A DNA stretch of 64,000 nt, from the NCBI RefSeq assembly GCF_006715085.1, contig NZ_VFMM01000002.1:248001-312000 (forward strand). Reading direction: 5' to 3'. Positions within the stretch are counted from its first letter, which is position 1. Each line of letters starts with the position of its first letter. The notes beneath the pieces were generated by a model that was not told the DNA's origin, made no database searches, and saw only the letters and a program-made list of their open reading frames with translations. Source of the DNA: Kribbella jejuensis (lineage in GTDB: Bacteria; Actinomycetota; Actinomycetes; Propionibacteriales; Kribbellaceae). Shown here one piece after another: positions 33,496-42,541 of the stretch. The position numbers and the translations under genes are program-made.

Positions 33496-34449
33496 TCACT
33501 TCCCGTGGAGTTCCTCCAGGCAGCGGATCACCAGTTCACGCTCGCCCGGAGGCAGTTCCGGCCCGTACGGATCGTGCGCGGCCGCCGCCGGTACCAGCCC
33601 TTCCCACTCGGCCGCCCAGAGCATCCGCTGGACGTACCCCTCGATCGGCGCGTAGAACGTCGCCGCCGCGAACCGGTCGAGCCGCTCCGACGCGGCCGGG
33701 AACTCCGAGTGCGCACTCGCTGTCCACGCCCGCAGTACGGCGGCCGACAGCTCGACCTGGGCGGACGCGATCCCGACCAGCGCGGTGTCGGCGCCCCACA
33801 GGAACGACGGGCCGTACATCCGGTCCTCGCCGGTGATCAGCAGCTTCCCGGTACCGCGGCCGGCCCAGATCGCGTCCTGGCAGCCGATCGCCCGGTCCAG
33901 CGTCGCGGTCTTGACGCCGAGCATGGCGTCCAGCGACAGCAGATCCCGGATCAGCGAAGGCGGGTACGGGTACCCGCCGGCCTCGCCGTGCAGGTAGAAA
34001 CCGACCAGTGGCAGCCCGCTCTCCGCGGCCACCCGCTCGTGCAGCGCGACCGCCTGCGCGTGCCCGTCCTCCAGTTCGCCGAGCGCCGCCAACGGGTAGA
34101 CCATCACCGCATCGGCCCCGCCCGCCGCCGCGGCCCGCGCCATCTCGACCGTTGCCTCCGCGGCCTCTTCCAATCCTCGTGCGTCGGCGGACTTCGGTAC
34201 GCCGACCCCGGCCACGATCGGTAGGTCGGTAGCCGCCCGCCACGTCTCGAGCACCTTCACCCGGTCGCCGGGCGACAGGTACAGCCCGCGGCCGGTGTGC
34301 GCCCAGACGGCGACCCCGCCGATCGCGTGCTTCGTCAGCGTCACGGCGTACGCGGACAGGGCGTCGTACGAAACCACGCCGTCGGAGTTCATCGGGGTGA
34401 TGACCGCGGGGAGCAGCGTGCCGCGGAGCCGTTCTACGAGCGGATGCAT
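33496..34449 (-). CDS. DapA/NAL family aldolase or dehydratase
   Basis: The 317-residue TIM barrel of the dihydrodipicolinate synthase/N-acetylneuraminate lyase family has its Schiff-base Lys in LGVKTAT (about residue 167). The usual LYNxP tyrosine segment is replaced by FYLHGEAG, so it is not a standard DapA. Members cleave or dehydrate 2-keto acids. It lies 10 nt after the enolase-superfamily gene in the same operon, so it probably acts on that enzyme's product or a relative. Substrate unknown. Confidence 0.87.
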   Translation of the reverse strand: MHPLVERLRGTLLPAVITPMNSDGVVSYDALSAYAVTLTKHAIGGVAVWAHTGRGLYLSPGDRVKVLETWRAATDLPIVAGVGVPKSADARGLEEAAEATVEMARAAAAGGADAVMVYPLAALGELEDGHAQAVALHERVAAESGLPLVGFYLHGEAGGYPYPPSLIRDLLSLDAMLGVKTATLDRAIGCQDAIWAGRGTGKLLITGEDRMYGPSFLWGADTALVGIASAQVELSAAVLRAWTASAHSEFPAASERLDRFAAATFYAPIEGYVQRMLWAAEWEGLVPAAAAHDPYGPELPPGERELVIRCLEELHGK

Positions 34450-34459
34450 CAGCTACCTT

Positions 34460-35581
34460 TCACAGGTCGTGGCCGAGACCGGGCCGCTTCGGTACGTCGA
34501 TCCAGCCGTCGCAATCGGCGAAAACGGTCGGGGCCAGCGGGTCCTCGTCGACCATCAGCGGGCCCACCAGGTCGGCCGCGACGGTCGCACCCGGAACGGC
34601 GGCGGCCAGGTGAACGGCCGCCAGCGTGGCCACGCCCAGCTCCGGCATCGAGCCTACCTTCACGGCGAGCCCGGCGGCCTCGGCGACCGCGGCGATCTGC
34701 AACGCCCGGTGCAGGCCGCCGACCTTCAGGATCTTGATGTTCAGTACGTCGGCGGCACCGCGGCGGGCGATCTCCAGCGCGTCGTGCAGCGAATGCATGC
34801 TCTCGTCGACCATCACCCGGACGTCGAGGCGGTCGCGGAGGCGGACGAGTCCGGTCAGGTCCCAGCGCGGCAGCGGCTGCTCGAGCAACGTGAGGCCCGC
34901 CGCGCTCATCCGGGCGAGGTACGGGAGCGCGGTCGTGGCGTCGTACCCCTCGTTGGCGTCCAGGCACAGCTCGGCGTCGGCGGGGATCGCGGCGCGGACC
35001 GCGCGGACCAGTTCGAGGTCCTTCGCGGGGTCCTGACCGCCCTTGACCTTCAGGTGCCGGAACCCACGGGCGGCGTACTCCGCGGCCTCGGCCGCCATCT
35101 CGTCGAGCGTTCCGAGGCCGACGACCCAGGTGGTCTCCACCCGATCGCGGACGCTGCCGCCGAGCAGGGCGTGCACGGGCCAGCCGCTGAGCCGTCCCGC
35201 GAGGTCGAAGAGCGCGATGTCCAGCCCGGACTTCGCGACCTGCTGGCCGCGCAGTACGGCGTCCATCACCACGTGCGCGCCGGCCCGGTCGAGCGGGTCG
35301 CGACCGACCAGGGCCGGCGCCAGATGCTCCTCGATCGCGGCCTGGACCCCGGCCAGCGTCTCACCGGTGTACGCCGTCATCGGGGACGTCTCGCCGATCC
35401 CGACCGCGCCGTCCGCGGTGTGCACCTCGACGACCAGGCTGATCAGCTCGGTGCTGACCCCGCTGCTGATCCGGAACGGCCGACGGTACCGCGCGCTCAC
35501 CACCCGGGTCTTGACCGCGCTGATCGGCGCCGCCACCGCTGTCCGGTCCGGCAACTCGGCCGGTTCTGCTGCAAGACTCAT
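34460..35581 (-). CDS. Enolase-superfamily enzyme, muconate-lactonizing subgroup
   Basis: The 373-residue protein has the MLE-type active site. The KxK motif is in HLKVKGG, the metal ligands are in LDANEG, LLEQPL and VDES, and the distal lysine is in NIKILKVGG. This layout is that of cycloisomerases, dipeptide epimerases, N-acylamino acid racemases and proline-betaine epimerases rather than sugar-acid dehydratases. It is first in the operon leading to the DapA-family lyase and is read leftward from operator B. The reaction is not determined. Confidence 0.88.
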   Translation of the reverse strand: MSLAAEPAELPDRTAVAAPISAVKTRVVSARYRRPFRISSGVSTELISLVVEVHTADGAVGIGETSPMTAYTGETLAGVQAAIEEHLAPALVGRDPLDRAGAHVVMDAVLRGQQVAKSGLDIALFDLAGRLSGWPVHALLGGSVRDRVETTWVVGLGTLDEMAAEAAEYAARGFRHLKVKGGQDPAKDLELVRAVRAAIPADAELCLDANEGYDATTALPYLARMSAAGLTLLEQPLPRWDLTGLVRLRDRLDVRVMVDESMHSLHDALEIARRGAADVLNIKILKVGGLHRALQIAAVAEAAGLAVKVGSMPELGVATLAAVHLAAAVPGATVAADLVGPLMVDEDPLAPTVFADCDGWIDVPKRPGLGHDL

Positions 35582-35611
35582 GACCGGCTCCTAGCGTTCT
35601 GGGCGGAAAGC

Positions 35612-35633
35612 ATTTACGGTCAAGACCGTAAAT
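35612..35633. promoter_or_regulatory. Shared operator motif, copy B (perfect 22-bp palindrome)
   Basis: ATTTACGGTC, AA, GACCGTAAAT is perfectly symmetric. It lies in the 91-bp gap between the divergent enolase-superfamily and flavin-monooxygenase genes, 31 bp from the first ATG and 40 bp from the second, so one bound factor could control both. Confidence 0.85.
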
Positions 35634-35672
35634 AGCCCGAGCGCTCCCTGTCAACGGAAGGTGGCACCCCCG

Positions 35673-36638
35673 ATGCGGCTGGGTCTGTATCTGAACCTCT
35701 ACGGCACCCCGGACGAGCGCCCGCGGCTCGCGGACGCCGTCGAACAGGCGAAGCTGGCCGAGCAGGCCGGGTTCGAGTGGGTCGTGCTCGGCGAACGGCA
35801 CCTGCACCGGCCGGGGTACCACGAGATCCTCACATCGATGACCTGGCTGGCCGCGCACACCTCGCGGATCGGGATTGCGACGGCGGGGATCGTGGCGCCG
35901 CTGTACGACCCGGTGCTGCTGGCGGAGACGCTGGCGCATATCGACGTACTGTCCGGTGGGCGGCTGACTGCTGGGTTCGTGCTCGGGTACCGGCCGGAGG
36001 AGTTCGCGCTGTACGGCGCGACGCAGGCGGAGCGGGTCGCGCGGTTCGAGGAGGGGCTGGAGATCCTCACCCGGCTGTGGACGTCCGACGAGGTGACGTA
36101 CGACGGGAAGTTCACGTCGATCGCCGAGGCCTACCTGTCGCCACGACCGTTGCAGTCGCCGCGCCCGCGGTTGTGGAACGGCGGCCGGGTGTCCGCCGTA
36201 CTGGAACGCACCGCGCGGATGTGCGACGGCTGGACGAGCTCCTTCAACGAACTGGACGCCGACCTACCGTCGAAGATCTCCGAATACCTGTCGTATCCGC
36301 TGGGCCCGTCGTCGCTGGGCCACGAGGTCATCCTGTGCCGCGAAGGCTACTGCGCCGACACGTCCCAGGCGGCCCGCGCGGCGTTGGAGCAACCCCTGCG
36401 CGACCTGTACGACGCCTACACCGGCTGGAAACGGACGTCGACAGACGCCTCCCGCTACACCCAAGGCTGGGACGACATCACCGCCCGCAGCATCATCGGT
36501 TCCAAGTCCCAATGCGCCGACCGCCTGGCCCACTACACAGAACTAGGAGCCGACGGCATCGTCCTCCGCATCCAACCCCCCGGGATGACCCAATCCGACG
36601 CCCTCAGGTCCATCGAGGCTTTCGGAGAGATGTTGTAG
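35673..36638 (+). CDS. LLM class flavin-dependent oxidoreductase (luciferase-like)
   Basis: The 321-residue luciferase-fold TIM barrel shows LGLYLNLYGTPDERPRLADA at the N-terminus, GFEWVVLGERHL, the FMN/F420-region SRIGIATAGIVAPLYDPVLL and LSGGRLTAGFVLGYRPEEF. It would oxygenate or oxidise a substrate with reduced flavin or F420. ATG 35673 has AAGG about 10 nt upstream and is preferred over GTG 35661. It is divergent from the enolase-superfamily gene across operator B and so is part of the same regulon. Confidence 0.87.
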   Translation: MRLGLYLNLYGTPDERPRLADAVEQAKLAEQAGFEWVVLGERHLHRPGYHEILTSMTWLAAHTSRIGIATAGIVAPLYDPVLLAETLAHIDVLSGGRLTAGFVLGYRPEEFALYGATQAERVARFEEGLEILTRLWTSDEVTYDGKFTSIAEAYLSPRPLQSPRPRLWNGGRVSAVLERTARMCDGWTSSFNELDADLPSKISEYLSYPLGPSSLGHEVILCREGYCADTSQAARAALEQPLRDLYDAYTGWKRTSTDASRYTQGWDDITARSIIGSKSQCADRLAHYTELGADGIVLRIQPPGMTQSDALRSIEAFGEML

Positions 36639-36642
36639 ATTG

Positions 36643-36659
36643 TCCTACTTGAAGTAGGA
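36643..36659. promoter_or_regulatory. Perfect 17-bp palindrome overlapping the antitoxin ribosome site
   Basis: TCCTACTTGAAGTAGGA is perfectly symmetric. Its right end supplies the AGGA ribosome site 7 nt before the antitoxin ATG. It can serve as a DNA operator for the antitoxin and, in mRNA, as a hairpin hiding the ribosome site. Confidence 0.75.
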
Positions 36660-36666
36660 TAGCAGT

Positions 36667-36897
36667 ATGAGTACTCCGGCCGGGATTGAGAAGCACTCCG
36701 TCACGATGCCTGCGGCAACCTCCGAGGGTGTACGCGCCCGCGTCGGTGCCCGCGGGTTCTCCGCGTATGTCGCCGGAGCCGTAGCGCGCCAGTTGGAGCG
36801 CGACGCCCTGGATGACACCTTGGCTCGGATCGAGGCCGAGCACGGCCCGGTCGACGAGCAAGAGGTAGCAGCGATCATGGGTCGGCTGACCGCGTGA
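36667..36897 (+). CDS. Antitoxin of a VapBC-like pair (ribbon-helix-helix type)
   Basis: The 76-residue protein has an N-terminal KHSVTMPAATSEGVRARVG and a following helix (SAYVAGAVARQLERDAL) that fit a ribbon-helix-helix DNA-binding domain. The acidic C-terminus would bind the toxin. It is followed, with a GTGA overlap, by a PIN toxin gene and preceded by a 17-bp palindrome, the usual autoregulated toxin-antitoxin layout. Confidence 0.8.
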   Translation: MSTPAGIEKHSVTMPAATSEGVRARVGARGFSAYVAGAVARQLERDALDDTLARIEAEHGPVDEQEVAAIMGRLTA

Positions 36898-37310
36898 TCG
36901 TTCGCCCACACTCGATATTGCTCGATTCCGAGGCGCTGTCCGCTCTCGCTGCCGGCGAACGTCGTATGCACGCGTGGGCGACGGTCGCCCGGCGAACGGA
37001 CTCGATCCTCTATACCTCGACCATCACACTCGCAGAGGTCACGGACGGCACCGCTCGCGACGTTGCGGTACGTCGTACCGCGAAGGCTGTGCGGCTGGAA
37101 CCGGTCAGCGAGCCGATCGGCTACCAGGCAGGTGCGCTTCGCGCCGGTGCAGCGGCGCGCAGGCGAAAGCCTCGCGACCTGACCGTGGACGCGGTCGTCG
37201 CGGCGACCGCACTCATGCTCCCCCCTCCGGTTGTCGTCCTCACCTCCGACCAGAGTGATCTACGGCTCTTGTTGACGGGGACGCCAGTGCTGGTCGAGCA
37301 GATCGGCTGA
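36894..37310 (+). CDS. PIN domain ribonuclease toxin (VapC-like)
   Basis: The 138-residue PIN protein has acidic active-site residues in LLDSEAL, TLAEVTDG, TVDAVVAA and TSDQSD. It should cut RNA when not bound by its antitoxin. Translation starts at GTG overlapping the antitoxin stop. The pair sits between the flavin-monooxygenase gene and the sugar-importer operon and interrupts an otherwise coherent regulon. Confidence 0.87.
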   Translation: MIVRPHSILLDSEALSALAAGERRMHAWATVARRTDSILYTSTITLAEVTDGTARDVAVRRTAKAVRLEPVSEPIGYQAGALRAGAAARRRKPRDLTVDAVVAATALMLPPPVVVLTSDQSDLRLLLTGTPVLVEQIG

Positions 37311-37324
37311 CGGGCGCACAAAGC

Positions 37325-38197
37325 TCAGGCCTTCAGGCCCGACATGGTGATGCTGTCGGTTAGGTAGCGTTGGAGGAGGGCGAAGACGAGGAGGCTGGGG
37401 ACTACGGTGATGGTGGCGCCGGCCATCAGTTCGTTGATCGGTGGGGATTGGGACTGGAGGGTGGCGAGGCCGACGGTCAGGGTCTGCATCTTGGCGGACT
37501 GGCCGATCACCAGCGGCCAGAGGAAGTCGTTCCAGTGCCAGAGGAAGACGAAGATGCCGAGGGTCGCGAGCACCGGGCGGATCAGCGGCATCACGATCAT
37601 CGTGAAGATCCGCCACTCGCCGGCACCGTCGATCTCGGCCGCCTCGAACAGTTCGTCGGGGAGCTGGGCGATGAACTGGCGCATCAGGAAGACAGCCTGT
37701 GAGTTCGCCAAGGTCGGCACGATCAGGCCCCAGTAGCTGTCCACCCAGTTCAGGTTCGAGACCAGGATGTACGACGGGATCAGCGTCGCCTGGAACGGCA
37801 CCATCAGCGTCGCGAGGAACGCCCAGAACATGATCTCCCGCCCCGGGAACTTCTTCTTCGCGAACGCGTACCCGGCCATCGACGCGAACAGCAGTACGCA
37901 GACGACCGACACCAGCGAGTACAGCAGCGAGTTGACCGTCCAGCGCGGGATGTCCGAGCTGGCCAGCACGTGCCGGAAGTTCTCCAGCGTCACCTGGCTC
38001 AGGTTCAGCGCGTCCGGGAACGTCCGTCCGCTGTGCGGCGCGAACGCGACCAGCACCATCGCCGCGAACGGCACGATCGTCACGATCGCGGTCAGCGCCA
38101 GCAGCGTCGGCAACGTCAGGCGCGCGACCGTACGGCGCCCGGCACCCCGGGATGCGCGGAGCTCGCGGACCGGCGGTCGATCGAGTACCTGGGTCAT
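37325..38197 (-). CDS. Carbohydrate ABC transporter permease, MalG type (second importer)
   Basis: The 290-residue permease has six helices and the CUT1 loop ELFEAAEIDGAGEWRIFTMI. Its ATG overlaps the stop of the upstream permease (TGATG at 38195-38199). It is the last gene of the binding protein-permease-permease operon under operator C. No ATPase gene is adjacent. The PIN toxin gene converges on it from the other strand, 14 nt away. Confidence 0.92.
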   Translation of the reverse strand: MTQVLDRPPVRELRASRGAGRRTVARLTLPTLLALTAIVTIVPFAAMVLVAFAPHSGRTFPDALNLSQVTLENFRHVLASSDIPRWTVNSLLYSLVSVVCVLLFASMAGYAFAKKKFPGREIMFWAFLATLMVPFQATLIPSYILVSNLNWVDSYWGLIVPTLANSQAVFLMRQFIAQLPDELFEAAEIDGAGEWRIFTMIVMPLIRPVLATLGIFVFLWHWNDFLWPLVIGQSAKMQTLTVGLATLQSQSPPINELMAGATITVVPSLLVFALLQRYLTDSITMSGLKA

Positions 38198-39144
38198 CAG
38201 TCGTCCCTCCCGACGAGCCGGCGCTGGACGAGCGAGACGATCAGCACGATCAGGAACAGCACCAGGCCGATCGCGCTGGCGTAGCCGAAGTCGAAGTACT
38301 TGAAACCGCTGTCGTACAGGAAGTACACGAGCGAGTAGCTGGACCGCACCGGCCCGCCGCCGGTCATCACATACATCGCGTCGAAGACCTGGAACGCCCC
38401 GATGGTCTCGATCACCAGCACGAAGAACAGCACCGGCCGCAGCTGCGGCAACGTGATGTACCGGAACCGTTGCCAGCTCCCCGCACCGTCGATCATCGCC
38501 GCCTCCAGGTACGACTTCGGCACGGACTGCAGGCCCGCGAGCAGGATCAACATCGAGTACCCGAAGCCCTTCCACGCCGACGTCACCGCGATCGACGGGA
38601 GCACCGTGCCGGACTGGTTGAGGAAGTCGATCGGACCGATCGACACCAGCCCGAGGACCGCGTTCAGCAGACCGTCCTGCGCGTCGTAGATCCACTTCCA
38701 GATCACCGCGGCGAGCACGATGCTGGTCACGTACGGCAGGAAGAACACACCGCGGAAGAACCCGCGCTTCCACACCACCTGCTGCAGCAGTACGGCGGTA
38801 CCGAGCGACAGCAGCACGGTGAGCGGTACGAAGATCACCGTGTACGTCAGCGTCACCAGCAACGTCTGGTGGAACAGTTGGTCCGAGAACAGTCGCGTGT
38901 AGTTGTCGAGTGCAACGAATGTCCATTGGCCGCTGAGCCGGTAGTCGGTCAGGCTGAGGAACAGCGCGCCGAGGGCCGGCAGGAACCTGAACACTCCGAA
39001 CAGTGCCAGCATCGGCGCGACGAACAGCAGCCCGACCCACGGCCGCCGGAGCGATCCGCGCCGCCCCCAGGACGGCGCGGACCGGCCGGCCACGGGCCCC
39101 GCCCGGCCCGTGGCCGTCTCCGGCTGCTGCCGGGTCTCGGTCAA
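38197..39144 (-). CDS. Carbohydrate ABC transporter permease, MalF type (second importer)
   Basis: The 315-residue permease has a cytoplasmic N-terminus rich in Pro/Arg/Gly, then six helices, with the EAA loop YLEAAMIDGAGSWQRFRYI. It overlaps the binding-protein gene by 4 nt and the MalG-type gene by 1 nt, so the three form one operon. The cargo is unknown but should be related to the other genes under the shared operator. Confidence 0.92.
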   Translation of the reverse strand: MTETRQQPETATGRAGPVAGRSAPSWGRRGSLRRPWVGLLFVAPMLALFGVFRFLPALGALFLSLTDYRLSGQWTFVALDNYTRLFSDQLFHQTLLVTLTYTVIFVPLTVLLSLGTAVLLQQVVWKRGFFRGVFFLPYVTSIVLAAVIWKWIYDAQDGLLNAVLGLVSIGPIDFLNQSGTVLPSIAVTSAWKGFGYSMLILLAGLQSVPKSYLEAAMIDGAGSWQRFRYITLPQLRPVLFFVLVIETIGAFQVFDAMYVMTGGGPVRSSYSLVYFLYDSGFKYFDFGYASAIGLVLFLIVLIVSLVQRRLVGRDD

Positions 39145-40406
39145 CGCTGTCTCGACAGCAGGTCGTCGGCTTGCTTCGCCGCGTCGTCCAGCGCCTGCTG
39201 CGGCTGCTTCTTCCCGGTCAGCACCGCCTGGATCTCGGTCGCCAGGTACGACATCACCTGGCGCGCGGCCGGATTCGGTTCACCCGGTACTGCGTACTGC
39301 AGGGCGTCGGCGAACTTCGCCGCGGTCGGGTTCGCGGCCGCCACCTTGACGTCGGTGCGCGGGCTGTAGAACCCCGACGCCTTGCTCAGGCCCTCGAGTT
39401 GCGCGGGCTGGATCATGAACGACAGGAACTTCTTCGCGGCGTCCTTGTTGCCCGACGCGGCGTTCAGCACCAGACCGCCCGGCAGACCGAACCCGACCTG
39501 CTTCTTGCCGGTCAGCGGGGCGCCGATCTCGACGTTCCCGTCGCCCCAGGTCTTCGCGACCGCGCCGGCGTCGGCCGGCGTGCTGGTCATCGCCATCGCG
39601 ACCTGGCCCTTGCCGAACGGCTGGTCGGCGATCACGTTCGCGTTGCTGAGCGCGCTCTTCGGGATCGCACCCTCGTCCCACAGCGTCTTGAGGAAGGTCA
39701 ACGCCTCGAGGCCGGGCGCCTGGTTGAAGGCGACCGACTTGCCGTCGTCGGCGAACACCTTGCCGCCGGCCTGCCAGAGCAGCGGGTAGAAGTTGAGGTT
39801 CAGCGAGGCCTCCGGCGAGGCGGAGTAGTCCAGCGTGGAGAACCCGGCCGCCTTGATCTTCGGCGCGGCGGCCTTGATCTCGTCCCAGGTCTCCGGCGGC
39901 TTGCTGATCCCGGCCTTGGTCAGGATCGTCTTGTTGTACATCGTCGTGGTGACGGTGTGGTAGATCGGAGCGCCGTACACCTTGCCGTCGACCGTGAGGC
40001 CCGGCAGTGCGGCCGGCAGGAACTTGTCCTTGTCCGGCGCGACCACGTCGTCGACCGGCTCCAGCGAGCCGTTCTTCACGTACTGCGGGATCTGGTCCGG
40101 GATCATCAGCAGGACGTCCGGGCCCTTCTTGCCGGAGAACGCGGCCGAGACCTTCTCCTCGCGGTTCGCCCACGGCTGCGCCTCGATCTTGAGGTCGATG
40201 CCTGAGTTGGCCGCCTCGAAGTCGGTCTCGACCTTCTTCCAGTACGTGTCGCTGGCTGCCTGGTCGCCGATCACCGGGTACATCCAGAGCGTGATGCTCT
40301 TCTTGGAGTCCGACGAGCCGGAGCCGTCGCCGCCGCAGGAACTGAGCGCGACCGCCAGTACCAGCGCCGTGAGTGGTGCCGCGATGCGGCGGACAGTGGA
40401 TTTCAT
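39141..40406 (-). CDS. ABC transporter sugar-binding lipoprotein (second importer)
   Basis: The 421-residue lipoprotein has a signal with lipobox LSSC (Cys about residue 24), followed by a GGDGSGSSDS linker and a family-1 solute-binding domain. It is the first gene of the operon. Its promoter carries operator C 53 bp upstream of the ATG. It should bind a sugar or sugar-like compound outside the membrane. Confidence 0.93.
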   Translation of the reverse strand: MKSTVRRIAAPLTALVLAVALSSCGGDGSGSSDSKKSITLWMYPVIGDQAASDTYWKKVETDFEAANSGIDLKIEAQPWANREEKVSAAFSGKKGPDVLLMIPDQIPQYVKNGSLEPVDDVVAPDKDKFLPAALPGLTVDGKVYGAPIYHTVTTTMYNKTILTKAGISKPPETWDEIKAAAPKIKAAGFSTLDYSASPEASLNLNFYPLLWQAGGKVFADDGKSVAFNQAPGLEALTFLKTLWDEGAIPKSALSNANVIADQPFGKGQVAMAMTSTPADAGAVAKTWGDGNVEIGAPLTGKKQVGFGLPGGLVLNAASGNKDAAKKFLSFMIQPAQLEGLSKASGFYSPRTDVKVAAANPTAAKFADALQYAVPGEPNPAARQVMSYLATEIQAVLTGKKQPQQALDDAAKQADDLLSRQR

Positions 40407-40458
40407 CGCACCCCCAGGGTGTGTGTCCGGACGTCAGGGCCGGAAAGTATTGCACCGA

Positions 40459-40480
40459 ATAACGGTCAGGACCGAAAGTA
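40459..40480. promoter_or_regulatory. Shared operator motif, copy C (importer promoter)
   Basis: ATAACGGTC, AG, GACCGAAAGTA carries the same GGTC-2 nt-GACC core. A further half-site-like CGGAAAGTATT lies at 40441, and a similar CGGAAAGCATTT lies beside copy B at 35604. Confidence 0.75.
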
Positions 40481-40500
40481 GCCGGGGTGAATTTCGGCTG

Positions 40501-42519
40501 TCAACGGCTGATATCAATCCGGAACAGCTCGGAGCCGCTGGTCATCAGTAGTTGGTGATCCCCGCGGACGCCCAGCCGCCGGTGGGCGTGCTCGACGAAC
40601 AGCGTCGGAACCGACTTCGTTCCCGGCGCGATCCGGTAGATCTTGTTCAGGTCGATACTCACGTACACCGCCTCCGGGGTGGCGACGATATCGCCGCTGG
40701 AGGTGGTCGTGCCGAGCGTGAAGGACCGCTTCAGCTTGCCGTTGCCCGGCGCGAGCGCGAACACCGTCTTGCCGGCCACGCCCCAGAGCAGGCCGTCCGG
40801 TCCGATCGTCACCGACGAGACCGTCGCCGCGCCTGGCACCGGCACGGTTTCCCACAGCTTCTTCTTGCCCGTCACGTCCCACGCGAACACTGTGCCTGCT
40901 GAACGGGTCGGCGGAGTGGTCGTCAGGCCACCGGCGATCGACGTTCCGCCGTACACGATGCCGCACTGGGCGGTGAGGCCGTAGACGGACTCGTCCTGGA
41001 CCACATTGCGGTACTTCTCCGAAACGCCGGTTGCCGGGTCGTAGATCACCAGCGCGCCGCCGAGCCGGTCGCCGTCGGGGACGGTGCCGACGGCGATCTT
41101 GCCGTCCACCTCGGCCAGCGCCCGGGCCCGGGTCTGGAAAATGTCCGGTTTCAGGTTCAGCAGCTGCTTCGGGTTGTCCGGGGTGCCGGGCGGTCCGGGG
41201 GAGTACTCCGGGCTGCTCCAGGTCTGCGTCGGCTCGTAGGAGTAGAGCCGGGCCTCCGGGTACGCGCCGACGTACACCGTGCCGTCGGACGCCTCCATCA
41301 GCGCCTCGACCTGGGAGAACCGGTTGAACTTCGCTTCGCCCGTCGACGGGTTGACGACCGAGACGCCGCCGTTCAGGAAGCCTCCGGCGTAGATGTTGTC
41401 CTTGCCCCCGGCCACCGACAGGATCTCGATCGGCTCCCGGCGGACCTTGGTCTGGAAGATCTCCGACTTGCCGGTCTGCGGGTTGTACCGGAACTCCTCG
41501 CCGCGCCAGAGCGTGCCGACCACGCTGGTCCCCGGGTAGTCGGGCAGGTTCAGGTCGGCGTACCCGATCGAGCGGGCGTTCTGGATCCGGCCGGTGAACA
41601 TCAGACCAGTGCCGGTCAGCATCTTCGTTGCCGGGTCGTACCTCTTCAGCTCGCTGCTCTGGATCAGGTAGATCCCGCCGTCCGCGCCGATCGGCGAGAT
41701 GTCCAGGCCGTGCTCGTTCGGGATCGTGTCGACCCAGGTCCGGGACGCGATGTCCCAGACGTACAGCGGCCCGGGGAACGCGGTGCTGACCCGCGCGTAC
41801 ATCCGCCCGCCGCGGACGTTCAGGTCGTAGACGACCTGGTTCTTCGGATCGCCCATCCCGGGCGGTGCCGGGATCTCGGTGACCGCGCCGGTGCTGACGT
41901 CGATCTCGGAGAAGTACGCGTCCGGCTCGGAGCCGGTGTACAGCTTGCCGTTGAAGTAGTCGATGCTCTTCACGTAACCCTGGCCGGCCTTGATCGTGCC
42001 GTAGTCGCGGATCGCGCCGGTCGCGTGGTCGTACCGGAACACCTTGCCGTGCGGGTACGTCCCGCCGTACACGTTGCCCTGCTCGTCGACGGTGATCCGC
42101 AGGATGAACGTCTCGGTGGACAGCGGCCGGCCGAGGTCCTCGGCGGTCGTCGCGCCGGGCTTCAGCCGGTACAGGTGGCCGTTGTTGTAGGTGCCGGCGT
42201 AGATCGTGCCATCCGTCGCGGCCGCGACCGCGTAGCTGCCGTCGGCGCCGGGCAGTGCCGTTGACAACAGGCTGTCGCCGGTGGCCGGGTCGATCGCGTT
42301 CAGGTACGCCGGACTGCCGCTGGACACGTTCCAGATCGCGGTCTTCCCGTTCGGCCCGGGGGCGACGGTGCCGCCGATCAGCAGTACGTCGGACAGCGGC
42401 GTACCGAGCGAGACGAGGGTCGCGGTCGGTGGATTGTGCCCCGCTTGCGCGGGGGTCGCGAGGGTGGTCACGAACAGGGCGGTGAGGGCCAGTGCGAGAA
42501 GTGAGCGGACTGATCGCAT
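40501..42519 (-). CDS. Large secreted beta-propeller protein
   Basis: The 672-residue protein has a Sec signal (cleavage after TPAQA, about residue 26) followed by about a dozen propeller-like repeats such as GNVYGGTYPHGKVFRYD, GTVYVGAYPEARLYSYEP and DGLLWGVAGKTVFALAPGN. No catalytic motif is evident. It may be a sugar-binding or lyase-type propeller that works outside the cell. Operator D lies 23 bp upstream of its ATG, so it is co-regulated with the neighbouring importer and enzymes. It probably prepares or senses the importer's substrate (inference). Confidence 0.83.
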   Translation of the reverse strand: MRSVRSLLALALTALFVTTLATPAQAGHNPPTATLVSLGTPLSDVLLIGGTVAPGPNGKTAIWNVSSGSPAYLNAIDPATGDSLLSTALPGADGSYAVAAATDGTIYAGTYNNGHLYRLKPGATTAEDLGRPLSTETFILRITVDEQGNVYGGTYPHGKVFRYDHATGAIRDYGTIKAGQGYVKSIDYFNGKLYTGSEPDAYFSEIDVSTGAVTEIPAPPGMGDPKNQVVYDLNVRGGRMYARVSTAFPGPLYVWDIASRTWVDTIPNEHGLDISPIGADGGIYLIQSSELKRYDPATKMLTGTGLMFTGRIQNARSIGYADLNLPDYPGTSVVGTLWRGEEFRYNPQTGKSEIFQTKVRREPIEILSVAGGKDNIYAGGFLNGGVSVVNPSTGEAKFNRFSQVEALMEASDGTVYVGAYPEARLYSYEPTQTWSSPEYSPGPPGTPDNPKQLLNLKPDIFQTRARALAEVDGKIAVGTVPDGDRLGGALVIYDPATGVSEKYRNVVQDESVYGLTAQCGIVYGGTSIAGGLTTTPPTRSAGTVFAWDVTGKKKLWETVPVPGAATVSSVTIGPDGLLWGVAGKTVFALAPGNGKLKRSFTLGTTTSSGDIVATPEAVYVSIDLNKIYRIAPGTKSVPTLFVEHAHRRLGVRGDHQLLMTSGSELFRIDISR

Positions 42520-42541
42520 GCGATTGCCTCCGGGATGCCGT

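Noticed and set aside
34460..35581. Sugar-acid dehydratase (mandelate-racemase subgroup) assignment
   Set aside because: The active site has KxK and a distal lysine (NIKILKVGG), as in the MLE subgroup, not the His-Asp dyad of sugar-acid dehydratases.
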